Positions 18,105 through 26,249 of a DNA stretch of 64,000 nucleotides are shown one piece after another. This DNA comes from Labilibaculum euxinicum (GTDB lineage Bacteria > Bacteroidota > Bacteroidia > Bacteroidales > Marinifilaceae). Within the stretch, counting starts at the first letter, position 1, and each line of letters opens with the position of its first letter. The notes beneath the pieces were generated by a model. It was not told the DNA's origin and searched no databases. It saw only the letters and a list, made by a program, of their open reading frames with translations. Position numbers and translations under genes: made by a program. The stretch lies in the NCBI RefSeq assembly GCF_009795715.1, contig NZ_WTCR01000008.1, forward strand, positions 62,001-126,000. Reading direction: 5' to 3'.

Positions 18105-18344
18105 CATTCTTTTGCAACTGCAATTGCATTGTTGTAAATTTAAAATCTTGTTTTTAGAAGAATGGATTAATTTTATATAAATACACTTACAACCAGTGCT
18201 TTAACAAAGCAAATCCTTCTATTCTATAAAAACCAGACTTTTACAAATAGAAACAATTACTTCTCAATATTCTCGTGTAAGAGAATTAATGAGTCGGAAT
18301 TCTCCTTTTGATACTAAAATTGAAATAATTTAAAACAAATAAAA

Positions 18345-18782
18345 ATGATGCACGCAGAAATTCATACCGAAAAGGGAATTATGAAAGTGGAATTCTTTGA
18401 GAATGATGCTCCGAAAACTGTTGAAAACTTTGTTAACCTATCAGAATCCGGATTTTACGATGGCTTGACTTTTCACCGGGTTATTCCAAATTTTGTGATT
18501 CAAGGTGGTTGTCCGGATGGCACAGGTGCCGGTGGCCCAGGTTACTCAATCAATTGTGAATTGAATGGTGAAAATCAATATCACGACAGAGGCGTTTTAT
18601 CGATGGCTCATGCCGGAAGAAATACTGGTGGATCACAATTTTTCATTTGCCATAGCCGCGAAAACACTTCCCATTTAGATCGCCAGCATACTTGTTTTGG
18701 CAAAGTGGTTGAAGGATTAGAAGTTATTGATGCGATTCGTGCAGGAGACAGCATTGATAAAATTGTAATCGTAAAAGAATAA
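18345..18782 (+). CDS. Cyclophilin-type peptidyl-prolyl cis-trans isomerase
   Basis: Small cytoplasmic cyclophilin, 145 residues, the PpiB class. The fold markers are present in order: [33 protein letters not shown] (catalytic arginine and phenylalanine), [16 protein letters not shown] and [14 protein letters not shown]. No signal peptide. Two consecutive ATG codons start the frame. It is the third isomerase within 2 kb but has its own terminator-separated unit, shared with the DUF3127 gene 20 bases downstream. Confidence 0.94.
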   Translation: MMHAEIHTEKGIMKVEFFENDAPKTVENFVNLSESGFYDGLTFHRVIPNFVIQGGCPDGTGAGGPGYSINCELNGENQYHDRGVLSMAHAGRNTGGSQFFICHSRENTSHLDRQHTCFGKVVEGLEVIDAIRAGDSIDKIVIVKE

Positions 18783-18802
18783 TACAAAATATACAGAACA
18801 TT

Positions 18803-19177
18803 ATGAATTTTGAAATTAATGGTAAAATGATCGTGAAAGAGGAAACTCAATCAATCAGCGATCGTTTCAAAAAAAGAGAATTTGTTATTGAAGTTGAAAA
18901 TGAAAGAAATTCTGAATGGAATGATTTTATTAAATTTCAACTAACACAGGATCGATGCGATTTATTGGAAACAATTTCTTTGTACGAAGAAATTAAAGTT
19001 TCTTTTAATGTTCGTGGTCGTAAATGGGAAAAAGATGGAAAAGTAAACTACTTTTCGAATCTTGAAGCTTGGAGAATTGAAAAAGTACAAGCTGCTGGTT
19101 CCCCTGTTCCTGAAATGCCTGAATTTAGAGCAGAAGACGTTCCTCCTGCACCGGAAGAAGATGATCTTCCTTTTTAG
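18803..19177 (+). CDS. DUF3127-domain protein
   Basis: Conserved Bacteroidota protein of 124 residues. Residues about 1-105 match DUF3127, a probable OB-fold-like beta domain (GKMIVKEETQSISDRFKKREFVI, then VSFNVRGRKW and YFSNLEAWRIEKV). The tail is acidic and proline-rich, ending APEEDDLPF; such acidic phenylalanine-ended tails also occur on single-stranded-DNA-binding proteins, where they recruit partners, so a role in nucleic-acid transactions is possible (inference). It follows the cyclophilin by 20 bases and is closed by a strong terminator. Confidence 0.85.
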   Translation: MNFEINGKMIVKEETQSISDRFKKREFVIEVENERNSEWNDFIKFQLTQDRCDLLETISLYEEIKVSFNVRGRKWEKDGKVNYFSNLEAWRIEKVQAAGSPVPEMPEFRAEDVPPAPEEDDLPF

Positions 19178-19186
19178 AAAATACAA

Positions 19187-19213
19187 AAACCGCACTGAAA
19201 AGTGCGGTTTTTT
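19187..19213. terminator. Bidirectional intrinsic terminator
   Basis: ACCGCACT-GAAA-AGTGCGGT with A-tract before and T-tract after; it can serve the DUF3127 gene on plus and the sigma-factor operon on minus. Confidence 0.9.
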
Positions 19214-19275
19214 CAATTAAAAAAATCAAATATTACTGAAGTGCCGATACAATACCGACTGTGTTTGCTCTCCTA

Positions 19276-19698
19276 TTAATGATGCAATAATTTATTAACA
19301 ATTCTATCAAAAGCCGCTAATCCTCCAAAAGAAACAGCAACAATGTAAACCATTACCGGAAGTTTTATTAAACTATCAAATACTTTCGTTAAAACCTGAT
19401 TAATTGGTTGTAATAATACAGCATCAAGCTGATGTAAAAACGGATTCTCAGCAGAACTAATTAAAGTTCTCACATCAGTGCCCAAAAGAATAAGTACAAC
19501 AAGTAAAATAAGTCCGCTTATCCAAATCCATTGATTTCTCGAAATCGGCTTCTTCATTTCAATTGGTTTTGCAAGCCAATCCTGCATTACCATATCCATA
19601 ACCCTATTCGTAAATTGAGCAGAAGGATCCTCCAACTCAACATCCTTTATCAATTCTTTGATAAAATCATCTTTATAGATATCTTCTTTTTTGCTCAT
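19276..19698 (-). CDS. Small two-helix membrane protein, candidate partner of the ECF sigma factor
   Basis: 140 residues. A cytoplasmic, acidic N-terminal part (residues 1-50, with DDFIKELIKDVELEDPSAQFTNRVM) is followed by two hydrophobic helices at about 54-74 and 112-134. It lies 30 bases downstream of the sigma factor in the same direction, the usual place of an anti-sigma factor. It lacks the zinc anti-sigma motif (HxxxCxxC) and any recognised periplasmic domain, so it is not a standard anti-sigma factor. I infer a membrane-linked regulator of the sigma factor; it could equally be just a regulated target. Confidence 0.75.
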   Translation of the reverse strand: MSKKEDIYKDDFIKELIKDVELEDPSAQFTNRVMDMVMQDWLAKPIEMKKPISRNQWIWISGLILLVVLILLGTDVRTLISSAENPFLHQLDAVLLQPINQVLTKVFDSLIKLPVMVYIVAVSFGGLAAFDRIVNKLLHH

Positions 19699-19728
19699 TG
19701 TAGTCTAATTTTATATTCTTTCGAATAT

Positions 19729-20304
19729 CTATAATATCGTTTTTAATTCACCATGTAAAGCCAACTCCAACAGAGTATAAAGCTTTTTTCTTGCACGATG
19801 CAATTTCACCTTAACATTGGAAGCACTTAAACCGGTAATAGAGCAAACCTCATCTACCGAATTTTCTTCCAGGTAAAACAGAGTAATCAGACACCTTTCA
19901 TCAGCAGGTAACCTGTTTAATGCTTCGGAAAGGTATTTTTTCCTTTCTATATTTCTTACTTCCTGCAAGGCTGATTGAGTCGATTTTACATTTACCGAAC
20001 TTGTAAAATCATCATCAATAGAGCTTACATCTAATTTTTTCTTTCTTAAACGCGATATCGCTGCATTGTAAATAATTCGATATATCCAGGTTGAAAATTT
20101 TGCATCTCCCTTATAGCTATCCAAGGCCTGATATGCTTTCAAAAATGCATCTTGAGCAATTTCTTCGGCATCTTCACGATTTCCCATCAATTGTAAGGCA
20201 ACATTAAATGTCATCTTCTTGTATTTATTTACAAGAAAAGCATATGCCCCGGGATCTCCTTCTCTAATCTTGGCTATATAATAGCTATCCTTTTGAAACT
20301 TCAT
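19729..20304 (-). CDS. ECF-subfamily RNA polymerase sigma factor
   Basis: Extracytoplasmic-function sigma factor, 191 residues. Region 2 runs from about residue 18 to 85 (VNKYKKMTFNVALQLMGNRE, AEEIAQDAFLKAYQAL, then KFSTWIYRIIYN), and region 4 from about 128 to 180 (LPADERCLITLFYLEE, then VCSITGLSASNVKVKLHRAR). No sigma 1 or 3 region, as expected. A sequence TGTAACC-N16-CGTC stands about 120 bases upstream and fits an ECF promoter, suggesting that the factor drives its own operon. The same motif precedes the divergent gene at 20666. Confidence 0.94.
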   Translation of the reverse strand: MKFQKDSYYIAKIREGDPGAYAFLVNKYKKMTFNVALQLMGNREDAEEIAQDAFLKAYQALDSYKGDAKFSTWIYRIIYNAAISRLRKKKLDVSSIDDDFTSSVNVKSTQSALQEVRNIERKKYLSEALNRLPADERCLITLFYLEENSVDEVCSITGLSASNVKVKLHRARKKLYTLLELALHGELKTIL

Positions 20305-20424
20305 ATACAGATTGTGCTTTCAATTTAGAAAAACAAGGTCATCAACTAAAAAGACATCGTTTCGTTTCATAATGTTGCGTTGATTCACTTCTTTTTTCCT
20401 TTTTATTGAATCATCTACAACTTA

Positions 20425-20451
20425 GACGCAAAGGATCTAAAATCGGTTACA
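20425..20451 (-). promoter_or_regulatory. Candidate ECF promoter of the sigma-factor operon
   Basis: Minus strand TGTAACC (20451-20445), 16-base spacer, CGTC (20428-20425). The form GTAAC at -35 with CGTC at -10 is typical of ECF sigma factors. Identical boxes with identical spacing occur on the plus strand at 20557-20583. Confidence 0.65.
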
Positions 20452-20556
20452 GCTTATTCTATAAATTCAATATTTTTTTTGCAATTCATTAATAGCAAGT
20501 TAAGACAATGCTTTTTATTGAAATAATTGTAAGCGTTAAAAAAATCTTAAAATATT

Positions 20557-20583
20557 TGTAACCTGTTTGAATAAGGTGGCGTC
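20557..20583 (+). promoter_or_regulatory. Candidate ECF promoter of the divergent membrane-protein gene
   Basis: TGTAACC (20557-20563), 16-base spacer, CGTC (20580-20583), about 82 bases before ATG 20666. It mirrors the motif upstream of the sigma factor. The rest of the 361-bp intergenic region is AT-rich with nothing else I recognise. Confidence 0.65.
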
Positions 20584-20665
20584 ATAAAGTTGAATGCAAA
20601 AATCAAGCTTTGGTTTTCATTCACAATCAATAAAATAATAACAGTTTAATCTTAAAACTTAAATC

Positions 20666-21001
20666 ATGGATATAACAGGAGTAGTAGCAATCATTTCCGT
20701 ATTTGGAATCATTCCTTTGATCGTTTTCTTAGTGCACCGTCACAAAGAAAGACAAGCTTTAATTGAAAAAGGCATGGATATCAACCTTTTAGTTGGAGAA
20801 AAAAAGTGCAGTACTTTAGAAAGCTTAAAATACGGTGTTCTTTTAATTGGTCTTGCAATTGGAATTCTAATTGGAAACATCTTAGATGCTTACACAAGTT
20901 TAAATGAAGAAGTTTCTTACTTTTCTATGATCTTTTTATTCGGTGGACTTGCTCTGTTAGTATTCTACGGATTAGCGAAAAAACAAGAGGCTGAGAAATA
21001 A
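20666..21001 (+). CDS. Small membrane protein, DUF6249-like
   Basis: 111 residues with three hydrophobic segments (about 4-24, 55-73, 84-104). The motif HRHKERQALIEKGMD after the first helix is typical of the DUF6249 family found beside ECF sigma factors in Bacteroidota. Function is unknown. It is transcribed away from the sigma factor and has the same promoter motif, so it is probably part of that regulon and might act in envelope stress sensing or response (inference). A perfect terminator hairpin follows. Confidence 0.8.
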   Translation: MDITGVVAIISVFGIIPLIVFLVHRHKERQALIEKGMDINLLVGEKKCSTLESLKYGVLLIGLAIGILIGNILDAYTSLNEEVSYFSMIFLFGGLALLVFYGLAKKQEAEK

Positions 21002-21020
21002 ACAAAACCAAGCCTTTTAC

Positions 21021-21056
21021 AAAAAATGCGTTCCAAACTGGAACGCATTTTTTTTT
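21021..21056. terminator. Bidirectional intrinsic terminator
   Basis: AATGCGTTCCA pairs perfectly with TGGAACGCATT around AAC, with A-tract before and T-tract after. It separates two convergent genes. Confidence 0.92.
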
Positions 21057-21085
21057 ATTTTCTTATTATGAGGTCTTAACATCAT

Positions 21086-22369
21086 TTATTTCCCGATATG
21101 AAACAGGATCACCTTTTCAACAGCTTTCTCACAAACCGGGCAGAAATGTTTCATTTTATTCGATTTCATTTTGCAATCCTGCATGGGAGAATAAATCCCT
21201 TTGGCCATATAACCTCCACCTTCAAACACACCTAAATTATCAATAAAATCTTTCGTCCGGGGTGTAGGAACCGGAATCGAATCATCAAGCATATTTTTCC
21301 ATTTCGACTCAAAATTAACCAAAGTGGTAATATTTGGCTCCCAAGGTTCAATTTCCAGATTATAAAAATCTTCGTATGCCACTTCCGATGAATAATACTC
21401 ATCTCCCAAACCGGCAAACCCATGACCAAATTCATGACTTGAAACTTCATATGACAATGCATTATCGGCCGAACAACTTGAATAATAATTGTAGAATCCA
21501 CCTCCACCGTACTTATCGGTATTAATCAGCACAAATATCTGATCGTAAGGAACATTTGCAGAAATATCATGTATGGATTTGATATCAAAAGTTGTTAGGT
21601 AACGATCGACATCGAAAGTATAAAAAGTAGTATTTACAGCCGTGTTTTTATAGATATTTTCGCCCGGAATATCAGTTCCTGAATCTTCCGAAACGGCTTC
21701 TAAAGCATATATATTAAATCGGTCTGCATATCTGTTAAATGGAGGTACATCAAGCAAATAACCAGCTACACGTTTGGCATCCGCCCTAAATTTTTCCATT
21801 TCATCAGCAGTATACCCTTCCGCTATAAAAGCAATATCTACACTTTCCGCAGGATCACCATCTCCCATAATCTTTGTAAATGAAACACTCCTGGGCTTTT
21901 CTTTACCAATAAAATAATTAGTCGGGTCAATCGTATATTCCCATATTTTCTCCATACTGCCATCCCAGTTTCTGGATTCCAACACAAATCGTACTGTTTT
22001 TTTAGGATAAGGCATTACGTTTACCTGATAAAATGCTCTTTTTAATTCTTTTGCTTCGGCTGTTGACTGCCATTCCTGAAACAAAGAATTAAAACCCTTT
22101 GAATAAATTAATTCTCCGGACTCCACATCAAAAAGTTTAAAACGGAATGTTCCATATCCAAACTGATCAATTAAATTGATTTTACTTCCTCCCCAATTAG
22201 GCTCTTCTTTCAATTCTTTCAGAAAAATAGTCTGAGAATTGGCATCGCCCCCCATCATATAATCAATCCTCAGAGTCTTACTTTCAAAATATTTATCAAA
22301 ATTACTTTGTCCGTAACAAACCGAAGAGATTGCAATTAGTACAAATACCAGTAAAGATTTTGTCGTCAT
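21086..22369 (-). CDS. Secreted M64-family metallopeptidase
   Basis: Exported zinc peptidase of the IgA-peptidase M64 family, 427 residues. Signal peptide residues 1-20 (ending VCYGQ). Residues about 20-145 form the M64 N-terminal beta domain; the catalytic domain follows (about 150-425). The zinc motif is HEFGHGFAGLGDEY, with histidines at 312 and 316 and the Asp-Glu pair of the extended HExxHxxGxxD type. C-terminal CKMKSNKMKHFCPVCEKAV carries cysteines that may form disulfides. The name comes from a Clostridium IgA-cleaving enzyme, but most Bacteroidota members have unknown targets, so I call it only by family. It stands alone between terminators and the divergent MscS gene. Confidence 0.92.
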   Translation of the reverse strand: MTTKSLLVFVLIAISSVCYGQSNFDKYFESKTLRIDYMMGGDANSQTIFLKELKEEPNWGGSKINLIDQFGYGTFRFKLFDVESGELIYSKGFNSLFQEWQSTAEAKELKRAFYQVNVMPYPKKTVRFVLESRNWDGSMEKIWEYTIDPTNYFIGKEKPRSVSFTKIMGDGDPAESVDIAFIAEGYTADEMEKFRADAKRVAGYLLDVPPFNRYADRFNIYALEAVSEDSGTDIPGENIYKNTAVNTTFYTFDVDRYLTTFDIKSIHDISANVPYDQIFVLINTDKYGGGGFYNYYSSCSADNALSYEVSSHEFGHGFAGLGDEYYSSEVAYEDFYNLEIEPWEPNITTLVNFESKWKNMLDDSIPVPTPRTKDFIDNLGVFEGGGYMAKGIYSPMQDCKMKSNKMKHFCPVCEKAVEKVILFHIGK

Positions 22370-22479
22370 AATAGTTGTTTTTGCATTTAGAGTCTAAATT
22401 TACAAATTATAATGAATACACTTTTCTTTTCCTGCAAGGAATAGATATCTTAGATTTTTAATTTATAACTTTTTACTTC

Positions 22480-23718
22480 ATGAAAGAACTCTTGGGCGTT
22501 CAATTAAAAAATTGGTTGATCAACGAAGGAATAACCGAATATTGGGCAATAATACTACAATCAATCATCGCAATTACTATTGTTATTTTCATTGCATGGA
22601 TATGTGATGTTATTGCAAAAAAAATCTTGATCACAATCATCACCAAATTGGTTCGAAAAACGAAAACAAATTGGGATGATATTCTTTTGGAAAGAAAAGT
22701 ATTCAATAAAATAGCACATTTTGCTCCCGCCGCAATCATATATTTTAGTGCAGGAATGCTTGATCATCAAGGCTTAAATAATTTCATCCAAAATAGTTCA
22801 TATGTTTATATGGTGATATTGGCAATCATGCTGATTGACACATTTTTGAATGCTGGAAATGATATTTACAATACACTCCCCATTAGTAAAACCAGACCGA
22901 TTAAAGGTTTCCTGCAGATTGTGAAAATCTTCTTTTACGCAATGGGAATTATTTCCATTGTAGCTCTGTTTATTCAGAAAGATCCATTAACAATTCTTGC
23001 TGGAATGGGAGCTTTTGCTGCTGTTATTCTATTAATATTTAAAGATACAATACTCGGATTTGTTGCTTCTATTCAACTATCTGCCAACAAGATGGTAAAT
23101 ATTGGTGATTGGATTTCAATGCCATCAAAAGGAGCAGACGGAACTGTTATAGATATCAGTTTAAACACTGTTAAAGTTCAAAACTGGGACAAAACCATTA
23201 GTACCATTCCAACATACGCTTTGGTTTCTGAATCGTTCAACAATTGGAAAGGAATGGAAGAATCGGGTGGCCGAAGAATAAAACGCCATCTAAATCTGGA
23301 TGTAAAATCGATTCATTTTTTAAGTGAAGAAGAAATCGAAAATTTTGAAAAAATTCGTTTGCTAAAGGATTATCTGATTGAAAAAAAGAATGAAATCCGG
23401 ACAAACAATCCAGAAGGTGAAATTCCAGTGAATCAAAGAAGATTGACCAATGTTGGTACCTTCCGAAAATATGTTGAAGCTTATCTTCAGGAACACCCCA
23501 AAATTCATAATGATATGACATTCCTTGTGCGTCAATTACAAGTATCAGAAAAAGGATTACCCTTAGAAATATACGTATTCTCAAACGACCAGGAATGGGC
23601 AAATTACGAGGCCATTCAAGCTGACATCTTCGATCATATATTAGCAATTGTTCCGGAATTTAATTTAAGAGTATTCCAAAATCCAACTGGAGATGATTTT
23701 CAAAAATTAGCAAATTAA
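22480..23718 (+). CDS. MscS-family mechanosensitive ion channel
   Basis: Inner-membrane channel that opens under hypo-osmotic tension; 412 residues. About five hydrophobic segments lie in residues 15-190; the pore-lining helix is around IFKDTILGFVASIQLSANKMVNIGDWI, followed by the beta domain with TVKVQNWDKTISTIPTYALVSESF. The insert and the C-terminal part (RRIKRHLNLDVKSI, then QVSEKGLPLEIYVFSND) match the YbdG-like subgroup rather than the short MscS form. It begins a compact plus-strand unit with a SemiSWEET (2-base gap) and a chalcone-isomerase-like gene. Confidence 0.93.
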   Translation: MKELLGVQLKNWLINEGITEYWAIILQSIIAITIVIFIAWICDVIAKKILITIITKLVRKTKTNWDDILLERKVFNKIAHFAPAAIIYFSAGMLDHQGLNNFIQNSSYVYMVILAIMLIDTFLNAGNDIYNTLPISKTRPIKGFLQIVKIFFYAMGIISIVALFIQKDPLTILAGMGAFAAVILLIFKDTILGFVASIQLSANKMVNIGDWISMPSKGADGTVIDISLNTVKVQNWDKTISTIPTYALVSESFNNWKGMEESGGRRIKRHLNLDVKSIHFLSEEEIENFEKIRLLKDYLIEKKNEIRTNNPEGEIPVNQRRLTNVGTFRKYVEAYLQEHPKIHNDMTFLVRQLQVSEKGLPLEIYVFSNDQEWANYEAIQADIFDHILAIVPEFNLRVFQNPTGDDFQKLAN

Positions 23719-23720
23719 GA

Positions 23721-24014
23721 ATGAAAACAACATTACCAAAATTGAATTTCTTTGAATCATTAGGTTGGTTTGGGAATATTATTTTAAGCATTGGCGTAAT
23801 ACCTCAGGTAGTACAAACCTACAAAACACATGATGTTTCAAGTTTTAACTGGCCTTTTTTACTCATGTGGGCTTTTGGAGTGTTCTTTACTTTTATTTAT
23901 ATTGTAAACGGAGATTTAAAATCCAATAAGCGTCAATACCCACTGTGGCTTAATTATTTAGTAAATATATTTGCTACCTTTTACCTGTGTTACGCTAAAC
24001 TGATATTCAGTTAA
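23721..24014 (+). CDS. SemiSWEET-type PQ-loop transporter
   Basis: Single MtN3/PQ-loop repeat, 97 residues with three membrane helices, which would dimerise to form a small sugar or metabolite carrier. The signature GVIPQVVQTYKTHDVSSFNWP contains the PQ motif and the conserved serine/asparagine that line the pocket. It starts two bases after the MscS stop, so the two are probably coupled. Substrate unproven; known SemiSWEETs carry sugars. Confidence 0.88.
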   Translation: MKTTLPKLNFFESLGWFGNIILSIGVIPQVVQTYKTHDVSSFNWPFLLMWAFGVFFTFIYIVNGDLKSNKRQYPLWLNYLVNIFATFYLCYAKLIFS

Positions 24015-24054
24015 TAAAAATTGCATCAGACATCAACCTAATCACTTAAAAAAG

Positions 24055-24609
24055 ATGAAAAAACTACTTACTCTTTTTATTTTACTCTCAAGCTTTTACG
24101 GTTTTTCTCAAACAAGAGTTGGAGGAGTTGAACTACCAAACGAACTGATTGTAAAGGAGCATCAACTGCAATTAAAAGGAGCAGGAACTCGTGTTAAACT
24201 TTGGATGGACATGTACGCAATGGGTCTGTATCTTTCAAAAGATATGAATGATGCTGAAAAAATTATCGCCGCAGATGAGAGTATGGGAATCCGCTTAGAA
24301 ATTATATCCGGATTAATTACATCAGAAAAAATGGAAAAAGCTACCAGAGATGGTTTTAAGAATGCTACAAATGGTGAAATGGAAAATATTAAACAGGAAA
24401 TTGATGATTTTATCTCTGTTTTTCTGGGAGGTATTGAGAAAAAAGACGTTTTTGAATTTATATACTCGCCTGCTGACGGAACTTTAGTCTATAAAAACGG
24501 TGAATTAAAACAATCTATTCGAGGGCTGTCATTCAAACAAGCCCTATTTGGCATATGGCTTTGTAACAAACCAGCAGATAAAAACCTAAAAGAGAAATTA
24601 GTAAACTAG
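24055..24609 (+). CDS. Secreted chalcone-isomerase-like protein
   Basis: 184 residues with signal peptide (about 1-19, ending YGFSQ). The mature protein matches the bacterial chalcone-isomerase-like family: VGGVELPNELIVKEHQLQLKGAGTR at its start, then VKLWMDMYAMGLYLS, and the C-terminal LSFKQALFGIWLC. In plants the fold acts on flavonoids or binds fatty acids; bacterial members lack proven isomerase activity and may bind fatty acids in the periplasm. Probably the last gene of the MscS unit (40-base gap). Confidence 0.85.
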   Translation: MKKLLTLFILLSSFYGFSQTRVGGVELPNELIVKEHQLQLKGAGTRVKLWMDMYAMGLYLSKDMNDAEKIIAADESMGIRLEIISGLITSEKMEKATRDGFKNATNGEMENIKQEIDDFISVFLGGIEKKDVFEFIYSPADGTLVYKNGELKQSIRGLSFKQALFGIWLCNKPADKNLKEKLVN

Positions 24610-24737
24610 TCAATCCCTTTGCATTACACATATTCAACCTATTTTATTTAAGTATTACCTATTTCTTTTATGATTGGTGAAATTTTAATAGAACACCTAA
24701 ATTTCGTTTAAAAAACACCAAGTTTAAAATAAATATT

Positions 24738-24858
24738 TACCTTAGCTACGTATACCTAACTGTAAGTTGACCTTTCAACTTATCAATAAACACAAGTCTT
24801 TCGGACACTAAAAAATTGTCTCTTAAGAAAAATTTGTGCACCTAAGAATAAGTGCACA
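24738..24858 (+). promoter_or_regulatory. Structured leader and operator-like palindrome before the KAS III-like gene
   Basis: Contains TACCTTAG (24738-24745, weak -7 box), a perfect 8-bp hairpin TAAGTTGA-CCTT-TCAACTTA (24763-24782) and an interrupted palindrome TGTGCAC-N10-GTGCACA (24835-24841 and 24852-24858), ending 28 bases before ATG 24887. The palindrome is shaped like a binding site for a dimeric repressor. Confidence 0.45.
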
Positions 24859-24886
24859 TATAGTATTTGAAACAAAAACAATAACA

Positions 24887-25972
24887 ATGAGTACCAAAAG
24901 ATTTTCGAAAATTGTTGGGTCGGGTAGTTATATCCCAACAGTTCAAATTAAAAATGAGCATTTTTTAAATCATGAATTTTTCGAACCAAACGGACAGAAA
25001 ATTGAAACATCTCCCGAAGTAATAATAGAAAAGTTTAAAGATATTACCGGAATAACGGAGAGAAAATATGCCTCTGATGATCAACAAAACTCTGATCTTG
25101 CCTATTTAGCAGCAAAAAATGCTTTGGAATCATCCAAAATAGATAAAGAAAGTTTAGACTATATAATCGTTGCCCAAAACTTTGGAGATGTTAAACCAAA
25201 CTCTACGCTGACAAATCAGTTGCCTTGTTTAGCTGCAAAAGTGAAAAATCTTCTTCAAATTGAGAATCCTAAAACGATAGCTTACGATATTTTATTTGGA
25301 TGTCCGGGTTGGATTCAGGGTATGATTCAAGCTGACTATTATATCAAATCAGGCGATGCGCAACGGGTAATGGTTATTGGATCAGAAACTTTGTCAAGAG
25401 TTTGTGATCCGCACGACAGAGACAGTATGATTTATTCTGATGGCGCCGGTGCTGCAATATTGGAAGCATGCGAAACGGAAGAAGCATCGGGAATATTATC
25501 TCATGCCATGAGAACTGACACGATTAATGAGGCTTTCTTTTTGCGTGCTGACATTTCGGATAATGCCGATTTTGAAGGAAACAGCAATAGTCTTTTCATT
25601 AAAATGTACGGACGTAAAATTTACGAATATGCCATCACGAATGTTCCGGGTGTAGTAAAGGAAAGTATTGATAAGGCTGGTTTGGGAATTAAAGATATTA
25701 AAAGAATTCTTATTCATCAGGCCAACGAAAAAATGGATGAAGCCATTACTAAACGACTCTTTCGTTTGTATCAGGAAAAAAATATTCCAAAGGATATAAT
25801 GCCAATGATTATTAAAGAAATGGGAAATAATTCAGTCGCAACTGTACCAATTCTTTACGATCAAATTGCCAAAGATAAATTAGACAATCATAAATTAAAT
25901 GAAGGTGATTACGTTGTTTTTGCTTCAGTTGGTGCAGGTATGAATATTAATGCTTTTGTTTATAAGGTTTAA
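24887..25972 (+). CDS. 3-oxoacyl-ACP synthase III-like enzyme (KAS III family)
   Basis: Thiolase-fold condensing enzyme, 361 residues, cytoplasmic. Catalytic triad: Cys in FGCPGWIQG, His in LIHQANEKM and Asn in GNNSVAT. The N-terminal KIVGSGSYIP and the DPHDRDSMIYSDGAGAAIL stretch are typical of FabH relatives. The odd inserted segments (VKNLLQIENPKTIAYD) and the missing fatty-acid gene neighbours suggest a FabH-like paralogue rather than the housekeeping FabH of a fab operon. It might start a special acyl chain. ATG 24887 is preferred over the longer frame from 24836, which would overlap the TGTGCAC palindrome. A terminator follows after about 190 bases. Confidence 0.88.
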   Translation: MSTKRFSKIVGSGSYIPTVQIKNEHFLNHEFFEPNGQKIETSPEVIIEKFKDITGITERKYASDDQQNSDLAYLAAKNALESSKIDKESLDYIIVAQNFGDVKPNSTLTNQLPCLAAKVKNLLQIENPKTIAYDILFGCPGWIQGMIQADYYIKSGDAQRVMVIGSETLSRVCDPHDRDSMIYSDGAGAAILEACETEEASGILSHAMRTDTINEAFFLRADISDNADFEGNSNSLFIKMYGRKIYEYAITNVPGVVKESIDKAGLGIKDIKRILIHQANEKMDEAITKRLFRLYQEKNIPKDIMPMIIKEMGNNSVATVPILYDQIAKDKLDNHKLNEGDYVVFASVGAGMNINAFVYKV

Positions 25973-26159
25973 TTACAAGCTAAAGTGATGCTTAAAAAAA
26001 AGACCTTTTTCAAAAGAATTTTCGAAAAGGTTTGCAATCCAAAATTAATTTTAGCAAATTAGCGGAGCTGAATCTGAAACACACAGGGAGACAGAGGAGA
26101 TAGACAATATTCAGAAGTCAGAATCAAACTGCATTCTAACCCTAAGATTACTATAGATA

Positions 26160-26200
26160 ATTACCCGATCAAATTCGTTTGATTCGGGTAATTCTTTTTT
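26160..26200 (+). terminator. Intrinsic terminator downstream of the KAS III-like gene
   Basis: ATTACCCGATCAAA pairs with TTTGATTCGGGTAAT (one bulge) around a stable TTCG tetraloop, followed by TCTTTTTT. Confidence 0.85.
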
Positions 26201-26249
26201 AAGACAGACTGACTATTCGAGGTCAGAATTTATTTTCTTCAATAGACCT

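Noticed and set aside
25985-26035. Inverted repeat ACCTTTT/AAAAGGT after the KAS III-like gene
   Set aside because: Only 7-8 bp, no T-tract; a much better terminator lies at 26160.
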